The notes under the pieces are model-generated. The model was not told where the DNA came from. It saw only the letters and a list, made by a program, of their open reading frames with translations, and searched no databases. From contig CAJTPT010000008.1 in assembly GCA_910578545.1 (NCBI GenBank), positions 31,908 to 95,907 on the forward strand: a stretch of 64,000 nt of DNA. Reading direction: 5' to 3'. Made by a program: the position numbers and the translations under genes. Shown one piece after another: positions 1-7,088 of the stretch. The stretch's first letter is position 1, and every line of letters begins with the position of its first letter. Source of the stretch: an uncultured Christensenella sp. GTDB lineage: Bacteria > Bacillota > Clostridia > Christensenellales > Pumilibacteraceae.

Positions 1-561
1 TGCGTTTATCTCGCTGCGCGTGTACACCGCGCCCGTAGGGTTGTTGGGATTGTTAAGCAAAAAGACTTTGGTCTTATCGGTAATCGCATGTTCAAGCTCG
101 TCAGCCGTTATCTTAAAGCTGTTTTCCGACTTGGTTTGAACAAACACCGGCACGCCGCCCGCCATCTTGACTATCTCGGGATAGCTAAGCCAATACGGCG
201 ACGGAATAATCACCTCGTCGCCGGGATCGAGTATCGCCATAAACGCGTTGAACAGCGAATGCTTGGCGCCGTTGCTCACTACGATGTTGCTCGGCTCGTA
301 ATCGAGCGCGTTGTCATTTTTGAGTTTTTCGCATATCGCCGAGCGAAGATTAAGCGTGCCAGCCGCAGGCGTGTACTTGGTACAGCCCTTGTCGAGCGCT
401 TCTCGACCCGCGTCCATGATGTAATCGGGCGTGTTAAAGTCCGGCTCACCCGCAGCAAAAGACACAACCTTCATGCCGTCGGCTTTCATCTTTTTGGCGC
501 GCGCCGTTATCTCGAGAGTGAGAGACGGCGCTATCGCTTTTGCGCGGTTTGCTATTTCCAT
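1..561 (-). CDS. PLP-dependent aminotransferase, class I (3' part cut off by window edge)
   Basis: The first 187 codons are present and the frame is still open at the left edge. It belongs to fold-type I, aspartate-aminotransferase-like enzymes that move amino groups between amino acids and 2-oxo acids using pyridoxal phosphate in the cytoplasm. Visible family signatures are GEPDF (38-42), YTPAAGTLNLR (about 63-73), SNGAKHSLFNAF (about 96-107) and NNPNNPTG (170-177). The PLP lysine would lie beyond the edge. The ATG at 561 has GGAG five bases upstream, and a sigma-A promoter lies at 598-626, so it is transcribed separately from dnaX. The exact substrate cannot be told from the N-terminal half. 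Confidence 0.9.
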   Translation of the reverse strand, partial: MEIANRAKAIAPSLTLEITARAKKMKADGMKVVSFAAGEPDFNTPDYIMDAGREALDKGCTKYTPAAGTLNLRSAICEKLKNDNALDYEPSNIVVSNGAKHSLFNAFMAILDPGDEVIIPSPYWLSYPEIVKMAGGVPVFVQTKSENSFKITADELEHAITDKTKVFLLNNPNNPTGAVYTRSEINA

Positions 562-597
562 AGAATCTCCTTGCGCGGATGGCTGTAAGTCAATTAG

Positions 598-626
598 ATT
601 TTACACTATTGCAAAAGAAAAATCAA
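598..626 (-). promoter_or_regulatory. Sigma-A promoter of the aminotransferase gene
   Basis: On the minus strand TTGATT (626-621) is followed after 17 bases by TAAAAT (603-598). The -10 box lies 36 bases upstream of the start codon, leaving room for the visible Shine-Dalgarno. Confidence 0.6.
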
Positions 627-644
627 GTCCTATTATAAAAAAAA

Positions 645-2408
645 TCAGTCGACTACCACAACGCCGTCAACGCCGAACGTATCCTTTGCGCGGGAAATAT
701 CCTCGTTGAACATATCGTCGATCGTGCGCTCTATCACCGCACGTTTTTTAACGCCTAATCCGTCGAGCGCCGCGTCAAGTACATCCAAAACGGTCTTCTC
801 GCCCATCTGCAAAAACACGTCGTCGGGCGATACGAAAGCGATGTATTCGTCGCGTTCTTTTACCTTGACGTCACGCGCAAGAAGCCGCATTACGCGATTT
901 TGGGCGGTCGACCCGGAGCGCCTTAACGTGCGCACGATTTGGCCGAACAGCTCTAATCCCACTTCCGCCGATGCCTTTAAATGCCAAAACTCGCCCTCGT
1001 CGGCGGCGGTCACTTTGCCCGCAACGGCGGGTTTACGCCGTAAAGCTTGCGCGGATATTTGAGGGACTGTTTCGCTTGGCGGCGGTAGGTCGGGCTCCGG
1101 CGGGGGCGGATAATAATCGTCGGGCGGCGGTAGGTAGTCGTAATCGTCCGTCGGCTTAGCCGCTTTCGCTACGCTCGGCTTTTGCGGTTGTACCGTAGTT
1201 GTAGCAACGGTTTCGGCACGTGCACTCGGGGCATCTTCTACTTTATTTTTTTTTTGCTCCGCGGGGATTGCGGAGTTATTTTCGAGCGCGGCTATTCTTT
1301 TGAGCAAATCCTTTTGATCTCGATTGCCGCATACGAGCTTGACGAGCGCGGTTTCCAAAAACACGCGCGGATTGACCGAATACTTAAGTCCGTTTTCGGC
1401 GGCGCCGAGCTCGGATAGGATAAACGAAATATCGCTCATGGCGTACTTATCGGCGGCGCCGATTATAGTATCGAGCGAAGTACGGTCGGCATTGATGATT
1501 CCGCCGTTCACCGCGGCCTCTCGCCCGACCGACTTGCATACCAAAACGTTTCGCGTGTAGTCGATAAGCTGACGGCACACCGCCGCCATGGACTTGCCGC
1601 TTTTTACAAGCCCGTCAATCGCCGTGAGTACGCCCTTTAGGTCGCACGACGCGGTGCAGTCGAACAGCTTGGCAATCGCGCCCGTATCGCCCGCGCCCGT
1701 CAGTGCAAGCACTACGTCTGTCGTTATCTCCGCCGCGGCGGAAGCAAGCGTATCGGCTACCGACAGCGCGTCGCGCACACTGCCCTCACCGAGACGCGCG
1801 ATCTCCTCTGCGGCCTCCTCGGTGTACTTAATTCCTTCTTTGTCGTAAATGTTGGCTATATGCTTTGCCAAAACGTCAATGGGCACGAGCTTAAAGTCGA
1901 ACCTAATGCACCGCGACAGAATTGTTTGCGGAAGCTTTTGCGGCTCGGTCGTCGCAAGAATAAAAATAACGTGCTCGGGCGGTTCCTCGATGGTTTTGAG
2001 CAGTGCGTTAAACGCGCCCCCCGTGAGCATGTGCACCTCGTCTATAATGTAAACCTTGTACTTGCACGCGACGGGCAGGTACTTGACTTTTTCACGAATG
2101 TCGCGCGCGTCGTCCACACCGTTGTTGGACGCGGCGTCCATCTCGATAATATCCACGTTGTCGATTGCAAGCCGCTTGCAAACCTCGCACTCGCCGCACG
2201 GACTGCCGTTAACGGGGTGCAAACAATTAACCGCTCGCGCAAAAATACGCGCACACGAGGTTTTGCCTACGCCGCGACTGCCGGTAAACAAATACGCATG
2301 CCCGATCCTGCCGAGCTTTATTTGATTGGTCAAGGTCGTGACTATGGGGTCCTGACCTATCACCTCGTCAAAGGTGTTTGACCTATACTTTCTGTAAAGT
2401 GTTGCCAT
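645..2408 (-). CDS. dnaX: DNA polymerase III subunit tau (and probably gamma)
   Basis: 587 residues. This is the clamp-loader ATPase of the replisome. The AAA+ module has Walker A GSRGVGKT (43-50), the zinc site C62/C71/C74/C77 and Walker B DEVH (123-126), followed by the sensor stretch around ATTEPQKLPQ and an SRC box. After domain III (about residue 370) comes a disordered, proline- and acid-rich linker (about 420-450) and the tau-specific C-terminus. An A10 run at codons 385-388 puts a UAA stop immediately in the -1 frame, which would give a gamma form of about 388 residues. No Shine-Dalgarno is visible, and the -10 box ends six bases before the ATG. No yaaK/recR follows it and no SRP RNA precedes it, unlike the common Bacillota arrangement. 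Confidence 0.97.
   Translation of the reverse strand: MATLYRKYRSNTFDEVIGQDPIVTTLTNQIKLGRIGHAYLFTGSRGVGKTSCARIFARAVNCLHPVNGSPCGECEVCKRLAIDNVDIIEMDAASNNGVDDARDIREKVKYLPVACKYKVYIIDEVHMLTGGAFNALLKTIEEPPEHVIFILATTEPQKLPQTILSRCIRFDFKLVPIDVLAKHIANIYDKEGIKYTEEAAEEIARLGEGSVRDALSVADTLASAAAEITTDVVLALTGAGDTGAIAKLFDCTASCDLKGVLTAIDGLVKSGKSMAAVCRQLIDYTRNVLVCKSVGREAAVNGGIINADRTSLDTIIGAADKYAMSDISFILSELGAAENGLKYSVNPRVFLETALVKLVCGNRDQKDLLKRIAALENNSAIPAEQKKNKVEDAPSARAETVATTTVQPQKPSVAKAAKPTDDYDYLPPPDDYYPPPPEPDLPPPSETVPQISAQALRRKPAVAGKVTAADEGEFWHLKASAEVGLELFGQIVRTLRRSGSTAQNRVMRLLARDVKVKERDEYIAFVSPDDVFLQMGEKTVLDVLDAALDGLGVKKRAVIERTIDDMFNEDISRAKDTFGVDGVVVVD
1243..1256 (-). promoter_or_regulatory. dnaX slippage / frameshift site (A10 tract then UAA in -1 frame)
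   Basis: Minus-strand codons 385-388 read CAA AAA AAA AAT. The ten consecutive A residues (1255-1246) are followed by TAA (1245-1243) in the -1 frame. One inserted A during transcription, or a -1 ribosomal slip, would stop translation right after the ATPase and domain III. Slippage at an A9 run in dnaX is established for Thermus; here it is inferred from position and sequence. Confidence 0.6.
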
Positions 2409-2414
2409 ATAAAC

Positions 2415-2443
2415 AGTATAATACCTTACCCTCGTTTTGTCAA
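2415..2443 (-). promoter_or_regulatory. dnaX promoter, predicted leaderless
   Basis: TTGACA (2443-2438), a 17-base spacer and TATACT (2420-2415) on the minus strand. Only six bases separate the -10 box from the dnaX ATG at 2408, so initiation about seven bases downstream would start at the A of ATG. Confidence 0.75.
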
Positions 2444-2456
2444 GACATTAGTATCG

Positions 2457-2787
2457 GGATTGTCGCAAGCTCGTGACGGACTCTCTAAGCTCGATATCGG
2501 CGTCGTAACGACATCCCCGTGCAAGCTCGTCGGAAAATATTCCGCGCTCTGCCATAATCTTGACCGCCGAACACCCGCATATTTCGCACCGCGATTAATA
2601 TGCGTACTCGAGCGCGGCAAGCGGAGCGGACTTACCGGACTCGCACGCTTCGACTATGTCTAAACATATCCCGTGTCTGTCGTCCGTGTCGATCACGCTG
2701 TCGCTATTCACAATATCGAGCACAGCTTCAGGTCGGGTGCAACCTTGATAAACCCTTCGATCCCGTCGGTTACCGCACAAAAACATT
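2457..2787 (-). pseudogene. Possible decayed coding remnant of unknown family
   Basis: One minus-strand frame reads like protein from about 2786 (DIVNSDSVIDTDDRHG, DIVEACESGKSAPLAALEY), meets a TAA near 2596, then continues in the same frame with equally protein-like sequence (CEICGCSAVKIMAERG, DELARGCRYDADIELRES) up to about 2457. A short coding-like stretch in another frame (VTDGIEGFIKVAPD) lies just upstream. This pattern suggests an old gene broken by a stop and a frameshift. No family was recognised and no start signal was seen. It could instead be chance coding potential in a gene-free gap. Nothing else was seen between dnaX and the next terminator. Confidence 0.3.
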
Positions 2788-2795
2788 AATCACGT

Positions 2796-2820
2796 AAAAA
2801 AACAGAGCCGATCGGCTCTG
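2796..2820 (-). terminator. Rho-independent terminator
   Basis: The hairpin CAGAGCCGATCGGCTCTG (2803-2820) is followed on the minus strand by seven T. It ends the transcript of the gene that stops at 2838. Confidence 0.8.
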
Positions 2821-2837
2821 TTTTATATTGCGTTTAA

Positions 2838-3926
2838 TTACTTTTTGGTCGCGGCAGACATGGCCTTTAACAGCTTGCTCAAAGCCTCGTTGAGCCGCTT
2901 TTGCTGTTCGGGCGTTTTGTTTTCCGGCTTGGCACGTTCCTTTTGAAGCATGGTTGCGACCTCGCGCATTGTTTCGCGCGGTGCGCCGTCGCGGGATATA
3001 GCTTCGATTCGCGCTATTACCTCGTCGGCGCTCGACGAGCCGGTAGGCTGTGCGGCGGTATGCTGAGGTTGCGCCTTAGGCTGAGCGGCTTGTGCCCGAG
3101 CCTGAGCCTGTGCCTGAGCTTGCGATTGGGCTTGTGCCTGTTGAGCGCGAGCCTGTGCCATTGCTTCCTCGCGCGCTCTCTTGCGTATTTCCTCGTCGCT
3201 CTCCTGCGGCTGTTGCATTACAACGGGCGGCTCGTCGTCAAACGAATCGTTATAGGGTTGAGCGCCGTAAGTCGGTTGCTCGGCATACGTCGCCTGGGCT
3301 TCGTACGTTTGAGCCTCGTACGTCCGGGCTTCCTCATATGTCGCTTGAGCTTCGTGGACGGCTTGACCTTGCGCTTGGGGCTGTTGGGCATACGCCTGTT
3401 GAGCTTGCGGCGCGGCGGGTTGATCGCCGTCCATGAGCGGGGCAAACTTGTTGTACGTCTTTACCGCGCCGGAGTGCGCCGCCCTGCCGATAATTCCGCC
3501 GATAAGCGTGAGAAGTCCGCCGATGATAAGCACTAACGGGCAAGCAATCGACGAAAGAAGAGAAGCACAGCCGCCGCAAATAACCGTGGCAACGAACGTA
3601 ACGAGCCATACCTTGGACAAAAGCGAACGGTTGTACGGCTTGTCCACGCAAACGTCCTCGGTTACGAGGGACGACGGCTTAACGTTGGCCAAGCGCGCGG
3701 TCTTGTAAAGACCTTTAATCGTCGCGGGCATCTTTTTCATATACGCAATGACGTTGGCGGACTTACCGCTCGCGCCTTTCATATTCGACTTGATTTTGGC
3801 AAAGTCGCCCGCTACGAGTCCCGCGATAAGCGAAATCAAAAACGCGACTGCTACAACCGCAATAAACACGTACATCCAATACTCGGACGACAGTTTTCCA
3901 TAAAGTTCTAAAAGGGTTTTCTCCAT
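2838..3926 (-). CDS. Membrane protein with long Gln/Ala-rich cytoplasmic region, unknown function
   Basis: 362 residues, family not recognised. A first membrane helix lies near residues 15-37 (WMYVFIAVVAVAFLISLIAG) and a hydrophobic hairpin at roughly 105-145 (VWLVTFVATVICGG, PLVLIIGGLLTLIGGII). A low-complexity region rich in Gln, Ala, Tyr and Glu (about 165-290) contains repeats of AQATYE/AQTYEAQ type and then AQAQ runs. A charged helical tail of about 65 residues (EVIARIEAISRDG...) is probably cytoplasmic. The ATG at 3926 is preferred over a TTG nine bases upstream because a Shine-Dalgarno AAGGAG precedes it. The gene stands alone with its own terminator. Confidence 0.75.
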   Translation of the reverse strand: MEKTLLELYGKLSSEYWMYVFIAVVAVAFLISLIAGLVAGDFAKIKSNMKGASGKSANVIAYMKKMPATIKGLYKTARLANVKPSSLVTEDVCVDKPYNRSLLSKVWLVTFVATVICGGCASLLSSIACPLVLIIGGLLTLIGGIIGRAAHSGAVKTYNKFAPLMDGDQPAAPQAQQAYAQQPQAQGQAVHEAQATYEEARTYEAQTYEAQATYAEQPTYGAQPYNDSFDDEPPVVMQQPQESDEEIRKRAREEAMAQARAQQAQAQSQAQAQAQARAQAAQPKAQPQHTAAQPTGSSSADEVIARIEAISRDGAPRETMREVATMLQKERAKPENKTPEQQKRLNEALSKLLKAMSAATKK

Positions 3927-4173
3927 TTTCTCCAATCTCCTTTTGACTTAGCCATGTGATGCTCGAACCCATAAGGTTTTTGAGTCATAATACCTCGCCG
4001 TGACACTTTGTTAATGCTCATACGCGGTACGGCAAGAAGCTAATAAACACTGTGACAATTATAGTTTAACATAGGTTTTCAAAAAAAACCACCGTTTTTC
4101 AAAAGTTTTTTGTCTTTATTTTTTAAAAATATACATTTATAATCGTTATGCCCACAATATATTGTATGTAGCC
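3927..4173. other. Intergenic region with a weak promoter candidate
   Basis: AT-rich, no gene seen. On the minus strand TATAAT occurs at 4063-4058 and TTGAAA lies upstream, but the spacing to it (13) is poor, so the promoter of the membrane-protein gene is only tentatively placed here. Confidence 0.35.
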
Positions 4174-4545
4174 TTATTCGAGGCTATCTGCGTTCTCGTC
4201 GGGGCGCGCGTCGCTGCCGTCTGTTTCCGACGCCGCGGCAATAGTTTCGTCCGATTGAGCTTCGGATTCGGCCTGTTCGTCGGCTTCTTTTTGCGCTTCT
4301 TCCATTTCACGCTTTATTTTTTCCATTTCTATCTCGTTGTTCATTTGAGTAATGGAAAATCCCCTGCCGTCCGATTTGAGCACGATAAAAAGCATTATGC
4401 CGACGATACCCGTGCCGAGCGCGATATACCCTATCGACCCGTTAAACAGCGTAAAGTCCACAAGCGTTGCGACAAGCGCCGCAACGAACAATCCCATAAA
4501 TACGAGCGCAATAATAGCAAGCACGCGCGCGGTTTTATCTTTCAT
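4174..4545 (-). CDS. Small two-helix membrane protein with acidic coiled tail
   Basis: 123 residues, unknown function. Two hydrophobic helices lie at about 5-28 (VLAIIALVFMGLFVAALVATL) and 35-55 (IGYIALGTGIVGIMLFIVL). A charged helical segment (MEKIKREMEEAQKEADEQAE, about 72-91) and an acidic, disordered end follow. The internal ATG at 4545 is preferred to one 42 bases upstream because AAAGGA lies about ten bases before it. It follows pgk on the same strand with a hairpin between them, so it may be read through from pgk at reduced level. Confidence 0.65.
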   Translation of the reverse strand: MKDKTARVLAIIALVFMGLFVAALVATLVDFTLFNGSIGYIALGTGIVGIMLFIVLKSDGRGFSITQMNNEIEMEKIKREMEEAQKEADEQAESEAQSDETIAAASETDGSDARPDENADSLE

Positions 4546-4587
4546 AATTACTATCCTTTTTGAATGGCTTTCCTTTAATACAATCAC

Positions 4588-4608
4588 GCCCCGACTGTCG
4601 GTCGGGGC
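4588..4608 (-). terminator. GC-rich hairpin after pgk, weak terminator or attenuator
   Basis: GCCCCGAC (4588-4595) pairs perfectly with GTCGGGGC (4601-4608) around a five-base loop. The T-tract on the minus-strand side is poor, so partial termination is more likely than a full stop. Confidence 0.45.
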
Positions 4609-4636
4609 GCAAAAGCTTTTATATTCGACTTAAAGA

Positions 4637-5941
4637 TTATTTGTCGTTAAGGCAAGCGATACCGGGAAGGACCTTGCCCTCGAGGAACTCGAGCGACGCG
4701 CCGCCACCCGTGCTGATATGCGACATCTTGTCGGCAAAGCCGAGCTGTTTGACCGCCGCCGCGCTGTCACCGCCGCCGATGATGGTCGTGCATTTGCCGT
4801 TAACGTCGGCAAGCGCTTTGGCAACCGCGATCGTACCCTTGGCGAGCACGGGGTTTTCAAACACGCCCATAGGTCCGTTCCAAACGACCGCCTTTGCGCC
4901 TGCGACCTTTTCCGCATAGAGCGCGCGGGTCTTTTCGCCGATATCCATACCCATCATGTCCGCGGGAATGGCGTTGGAGGGGACGGTCTTTACCTCGATC
5001 TGTTCGTCGATGGGTTCGGGGAAGTGCGAGGTGATAACGGTATCGATAGGAAGAACGAGTTCTTTTCCGAGCTTAGCCGCTTTGTCGATCATCTCTTTGC
5101 AGTAACCGATTTTTTCCTCGTCCAAAAGCGACGTGCCTACCTCGTAGCCCTTGGCTTTGAGGAATGTGTACGACATGCCGCCGCCGATGATGAGGGTGTC
5201 GCACTTTTCCAAAAGATTGGAAATAACGTTGAGCTTGTCGGCTACCTTGGCGCCGCCGAGGATAGCTACAAACGGGTGCGGCGGGTTGTCGATAGTCGCG
5301 CCCATAACCGACAATTCTTTTTCGATAAGCGAGCCGCAAACAGCGGTCTTGATAATGCCGTACTCGACGATAGCCGCAGTGGAAGCGTGCGAGCGGTGCG
5401 CGGTGCCGAATGCGTCGTTAACGTAAACTTCGGCGTCGTAAGCAAGCGCCTTGCAGAACGCTTCGTCCTTGCCCTCTTCTTCCCAGTGGAAGCGAAGGTT
5501 TTCTAGAAGTACCGCTTCGCCGGGTTTAAGCGCGTCGCGCTTTGCCTTGGCGTCCGCGCCGACTACGTCGTGAGCGAACGTGACCTTGCCGCCCAACAAC
5601 TCGTTGAGCTTAGCCGCAACGGGCGCGAGCGTAAGCTTTTTGGGCTCGTCCTTTTTGGCTTTTTCGATAATGGCTTCGGCAGTGGTTTCGCCCGCCTCGA
5701 CCTTCTTTTTGTCCTTTTTGTTGAGCTTGACCTCTGCGGACAGAATGGAGTGCGGCTTGCCCATGTGCGAGCAAAGCGTAACCTTAGCGCCCTCGCCGAG
5801 CAAATACTTAATGGTAGGAAGGGCGCCCATAATACGGGTGTCGTCGGTGATAACGCCGTCCTTCATAGGTACGTTAAAGTCACAGCGCACAAGCACGCGC
5901 TTGCCCTTTACGTCTACGTCACGAAGTGTCTTTTTGTTCAT
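4637..5941 (-). CDS. pgk: Phosphoglycerate kinase
   Basis: 434 residues. A glycolytic enzyme that transfers phosphate from 1,3-bisphosphoglycerate to ADP. Signatures are RCDFNVP (19-25), the substrate-binding DDTRI and SHMGKP segments, ENLRFHWEEE, and the C-terminal nucleotide site TIIGGGDSAAAV...ISTGGGASLEFLEGK. Most bacterial enzymes are close to 395 residues. The extra length is a lysine-rich insertion between SHMGKP and LAPVAAKL (about residues 62-100), where the usual loop is only around ten residues. The Shine-Dalgarno AAGGAG lies before the ATG. No gapA or tpiA is adjacent. Confidence 0.97.
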   Translation of the reverse strand: MNKKTLRDVDVKGKRVLVRCDFNVPMKDGVITDDTRIMGALPTIKYLLGEGAKVTLCSHMGKPHSILSAEVKLNKKDKKKVEAGETTAEAIIEKAKKDEPKKLTLAPVAAKLNELLGGKVTFAHDVVGADAKAKRDALKPGEAVLLENLRFHWEEEGKDEAFCKALAYDAEVYVNDAFGTAHRSHASTAAIVEYGIIKTAVCGSLIEKELSVMGATIDNPPHPFVAILGGAKVADKLNVISNLLEKCDTLIIGGGMSYTFLKAKGYEVGTSLLDEEKIGYCKEMIDKAAKLGKELVLPIDTVITSHFPEPIDEQIEVKTVPSNAIPADMMGMDIGEKTRALYAEKVAGAKAVVWNGPMGVFENPVLAKGTIAVAKALADVNGKCTTIIGGGDSAAAVKQLGFADKMSHISTGGGASLEFLEGKVLPGIACLNDK

Positions 5942-5974
5942 AATAAAACTCCTTGTTGGATTTATTTAACGTAT

Positions 5975-6766
5975 TTATTGAATAGCGTTATGGTACAGCG
6001 ACGTCAAATACTCGTACGACGCGCGCACCTGCGCCATGTCGGTATAGCAGTCGCTGTCCGCAGCGATAAGCACTGGCGCGTTTATCCTGCGCCTGTCGAG
6101 CTCGGCAAACAGCCTGTCAAACCTGTACCTGCCCCGACCCGGCAAGCACCATTCGAGCTTGGTGTAATCGCAAACCTCTATCGAAGCGATCCGTTGCGGC
6201 GGACATGCGTCTATAAACTCTCGAAGATCGTACCCCGCGCTCTCGGCGTGATAAAGGCTGAGCGTCGTAAACAGCCCGGGGCACCGCTCGGCTATCTTTT
6301 TGAAAAACTCGGGCGTGGCGGCATACGACCACCTGCAATTTTTGAGCGACAGCGTTACGCCGTAGGTAGCCGCAATGTCGGCAAGCTGGTTAAACCGCTG
6401 TCCGAGCCGCGCGTAATCGAAGTCCTTGTATCCCTCGAGATTTATCGGACCGCAGAACGAGTAGAACTTTGCGCCGAACGCAAAGCACGCATAGCAAACC
6501 TTGCGGAAAATAATTTCCGCGTCGGCGCGTACGCGCATGTTCGCCGAAAACAGCTGTGGCTCGAACTGCGTGGAAAGCGCCGAAACCGAATTGACTTCAA
6601 CGCCCGAACGAAGCCGCGCAAGATTATCCACAAACGCCTTTTCGTATTCGGAAAAAGTGTTTAACCGTACCTCGGCGGTATCCACGCGCATTTTGTGCAT
6701 GAACTCAAACACGTTTTCCGCCCTGACGGTATTAAAGAATGTAGACGTGGATATCCCGATTTTCAT
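5975..6766 (-). CDS. Xylose-isomerase-like TIM-barrel protein (sugar phosphate isomerase/epimerase family)
   Basis: 263 residues. The sequence starts MKIGISTSTF and carries the alternating strand/helix pattern and acidic metal-ligand candidates of the AP endonuclease 2/xylose isomerase-like barrel (FYSFCGPINLEG, VTLSLKNCRW, SLYHAESAGYDLREF, IASIEVCDYTKLEW, PVLIAADSD). Family members isomerise or epimerise sugars or sugar derivatives using a divalent metal; the substrate here is unknown. It lies 33 bases upstream of pgk on the same strand. A possible promoter (TTGCTT-17-TATACT) lies 150 bases upstream. Confidence 0.75.
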   Translation of the reverse strand: MKIGISTSTFFNTVRAENVFEFMHKMRVDTAEVRLNTFSEYEKAFVDNLARLRSGVEVNSVSALSTQFEPQLFSANMRVRADAEIIFRKVCYACFAFGAKFYSFCGPINLEGYKDFDYARLGQRFNQLADIAATYGVTLSLKNCRWSYAATPEFFKKIAERCPGLFTTLSLYHAESAGYDLREFIDACPPQRIASIEVCDYTKLEWCLPGRGRYRFDRLFAELDRRRINAPVLIAADSDCYTDMAQVRASYEYLTSLYHNAIQ

Positions 6767-6912
6767 ACTCTACTTTTTATTATACCCCGATTACTTCCGA
6801 TTGATTTTTGTTAATTTGGGTCTAACATAGCATAACCGCAATAACAGATTGCTTTACGGGTTTTGTTACCGTTAATTAAACCGCACCGTTCTTGCGATAT
6901 TATGTATGATAT

Positions 6913-6941
6913 AGTATACCACAAACCCATACAAAAAGCAA
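6913..6941 (-). promoter_or_regulatory. Promoter upstream of the TIM-barrel gene
   Basis: TTGCTT (6941-6936), a 17-base spacer and TATACT (6918-6913) on the minus strand predict a leader of about 140 bases before the gene at 6766. A second TATAAT lies near 6785 without a clear -35. Confidence 0.5.
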
Positions 6942-7055
6942 GCGTAATTAATTCGGAAATATTAATTGGGAAATCGTAATTGTTAACCGCTTTACGGCAG
7001 TGAAGTCCAAACAAGCATAGCGCAGCGAAGGACCTCACCGTCTGTTCGCGGCACA

Positions 7056-7083
7056 AAAAGAAAAGTCGAGCATATAACTCGAC
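7056..7083 (-). terminator. Rho-independent terminator of the MoxR/DUF58/transglutaminase operon
   Basis: The stem GTCGAG/CTCGAC (7083-7078 with 7070-7065) with a seven-base loop is followed by TTTTCTTTTT on the minus strand, directly after the stop at 7089. Confidence 0.8.
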
Positions 7084-7088
7084 AATTC

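Larger units (their letters stand above)
6767..7088. other. Gene-free stretch: promoter, repeat fragment and terminator
   Basis: It holds a minus-strand promoter candidate (6913-6941), a copy of a dispersed repeat that reads GTGAGGTCCTTCGCTGCGCT on the minus strand (7017-7036, compare 28350-28366 and 38851-38868), and the terminator of the transglutaminase operon. No convincing gene was found. Confidence 0.5.

Noticed and set aside
2409..2837. SRP RNA near dnaX
   Set aside because: The conserved SRP Alu/S-domain loop sequences were not found on either strand.
5570..6664. Long plus-strand open frame (364 codons) across pgk and the TIM-barrel gene
   Set aside because: It lies opposite two clearly recognised genes and has low-complexity Arg/Val/Leu composition without any domain; it is a shadow produced by codon bias.
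6811..7056. 81-codon minus-strand frame in the 6.8-7.1 kb gap
   Set aside because: It runs through the terminator side, a repeat fragment and a promoter, with no ribosome-binding site or recognisable protein features.
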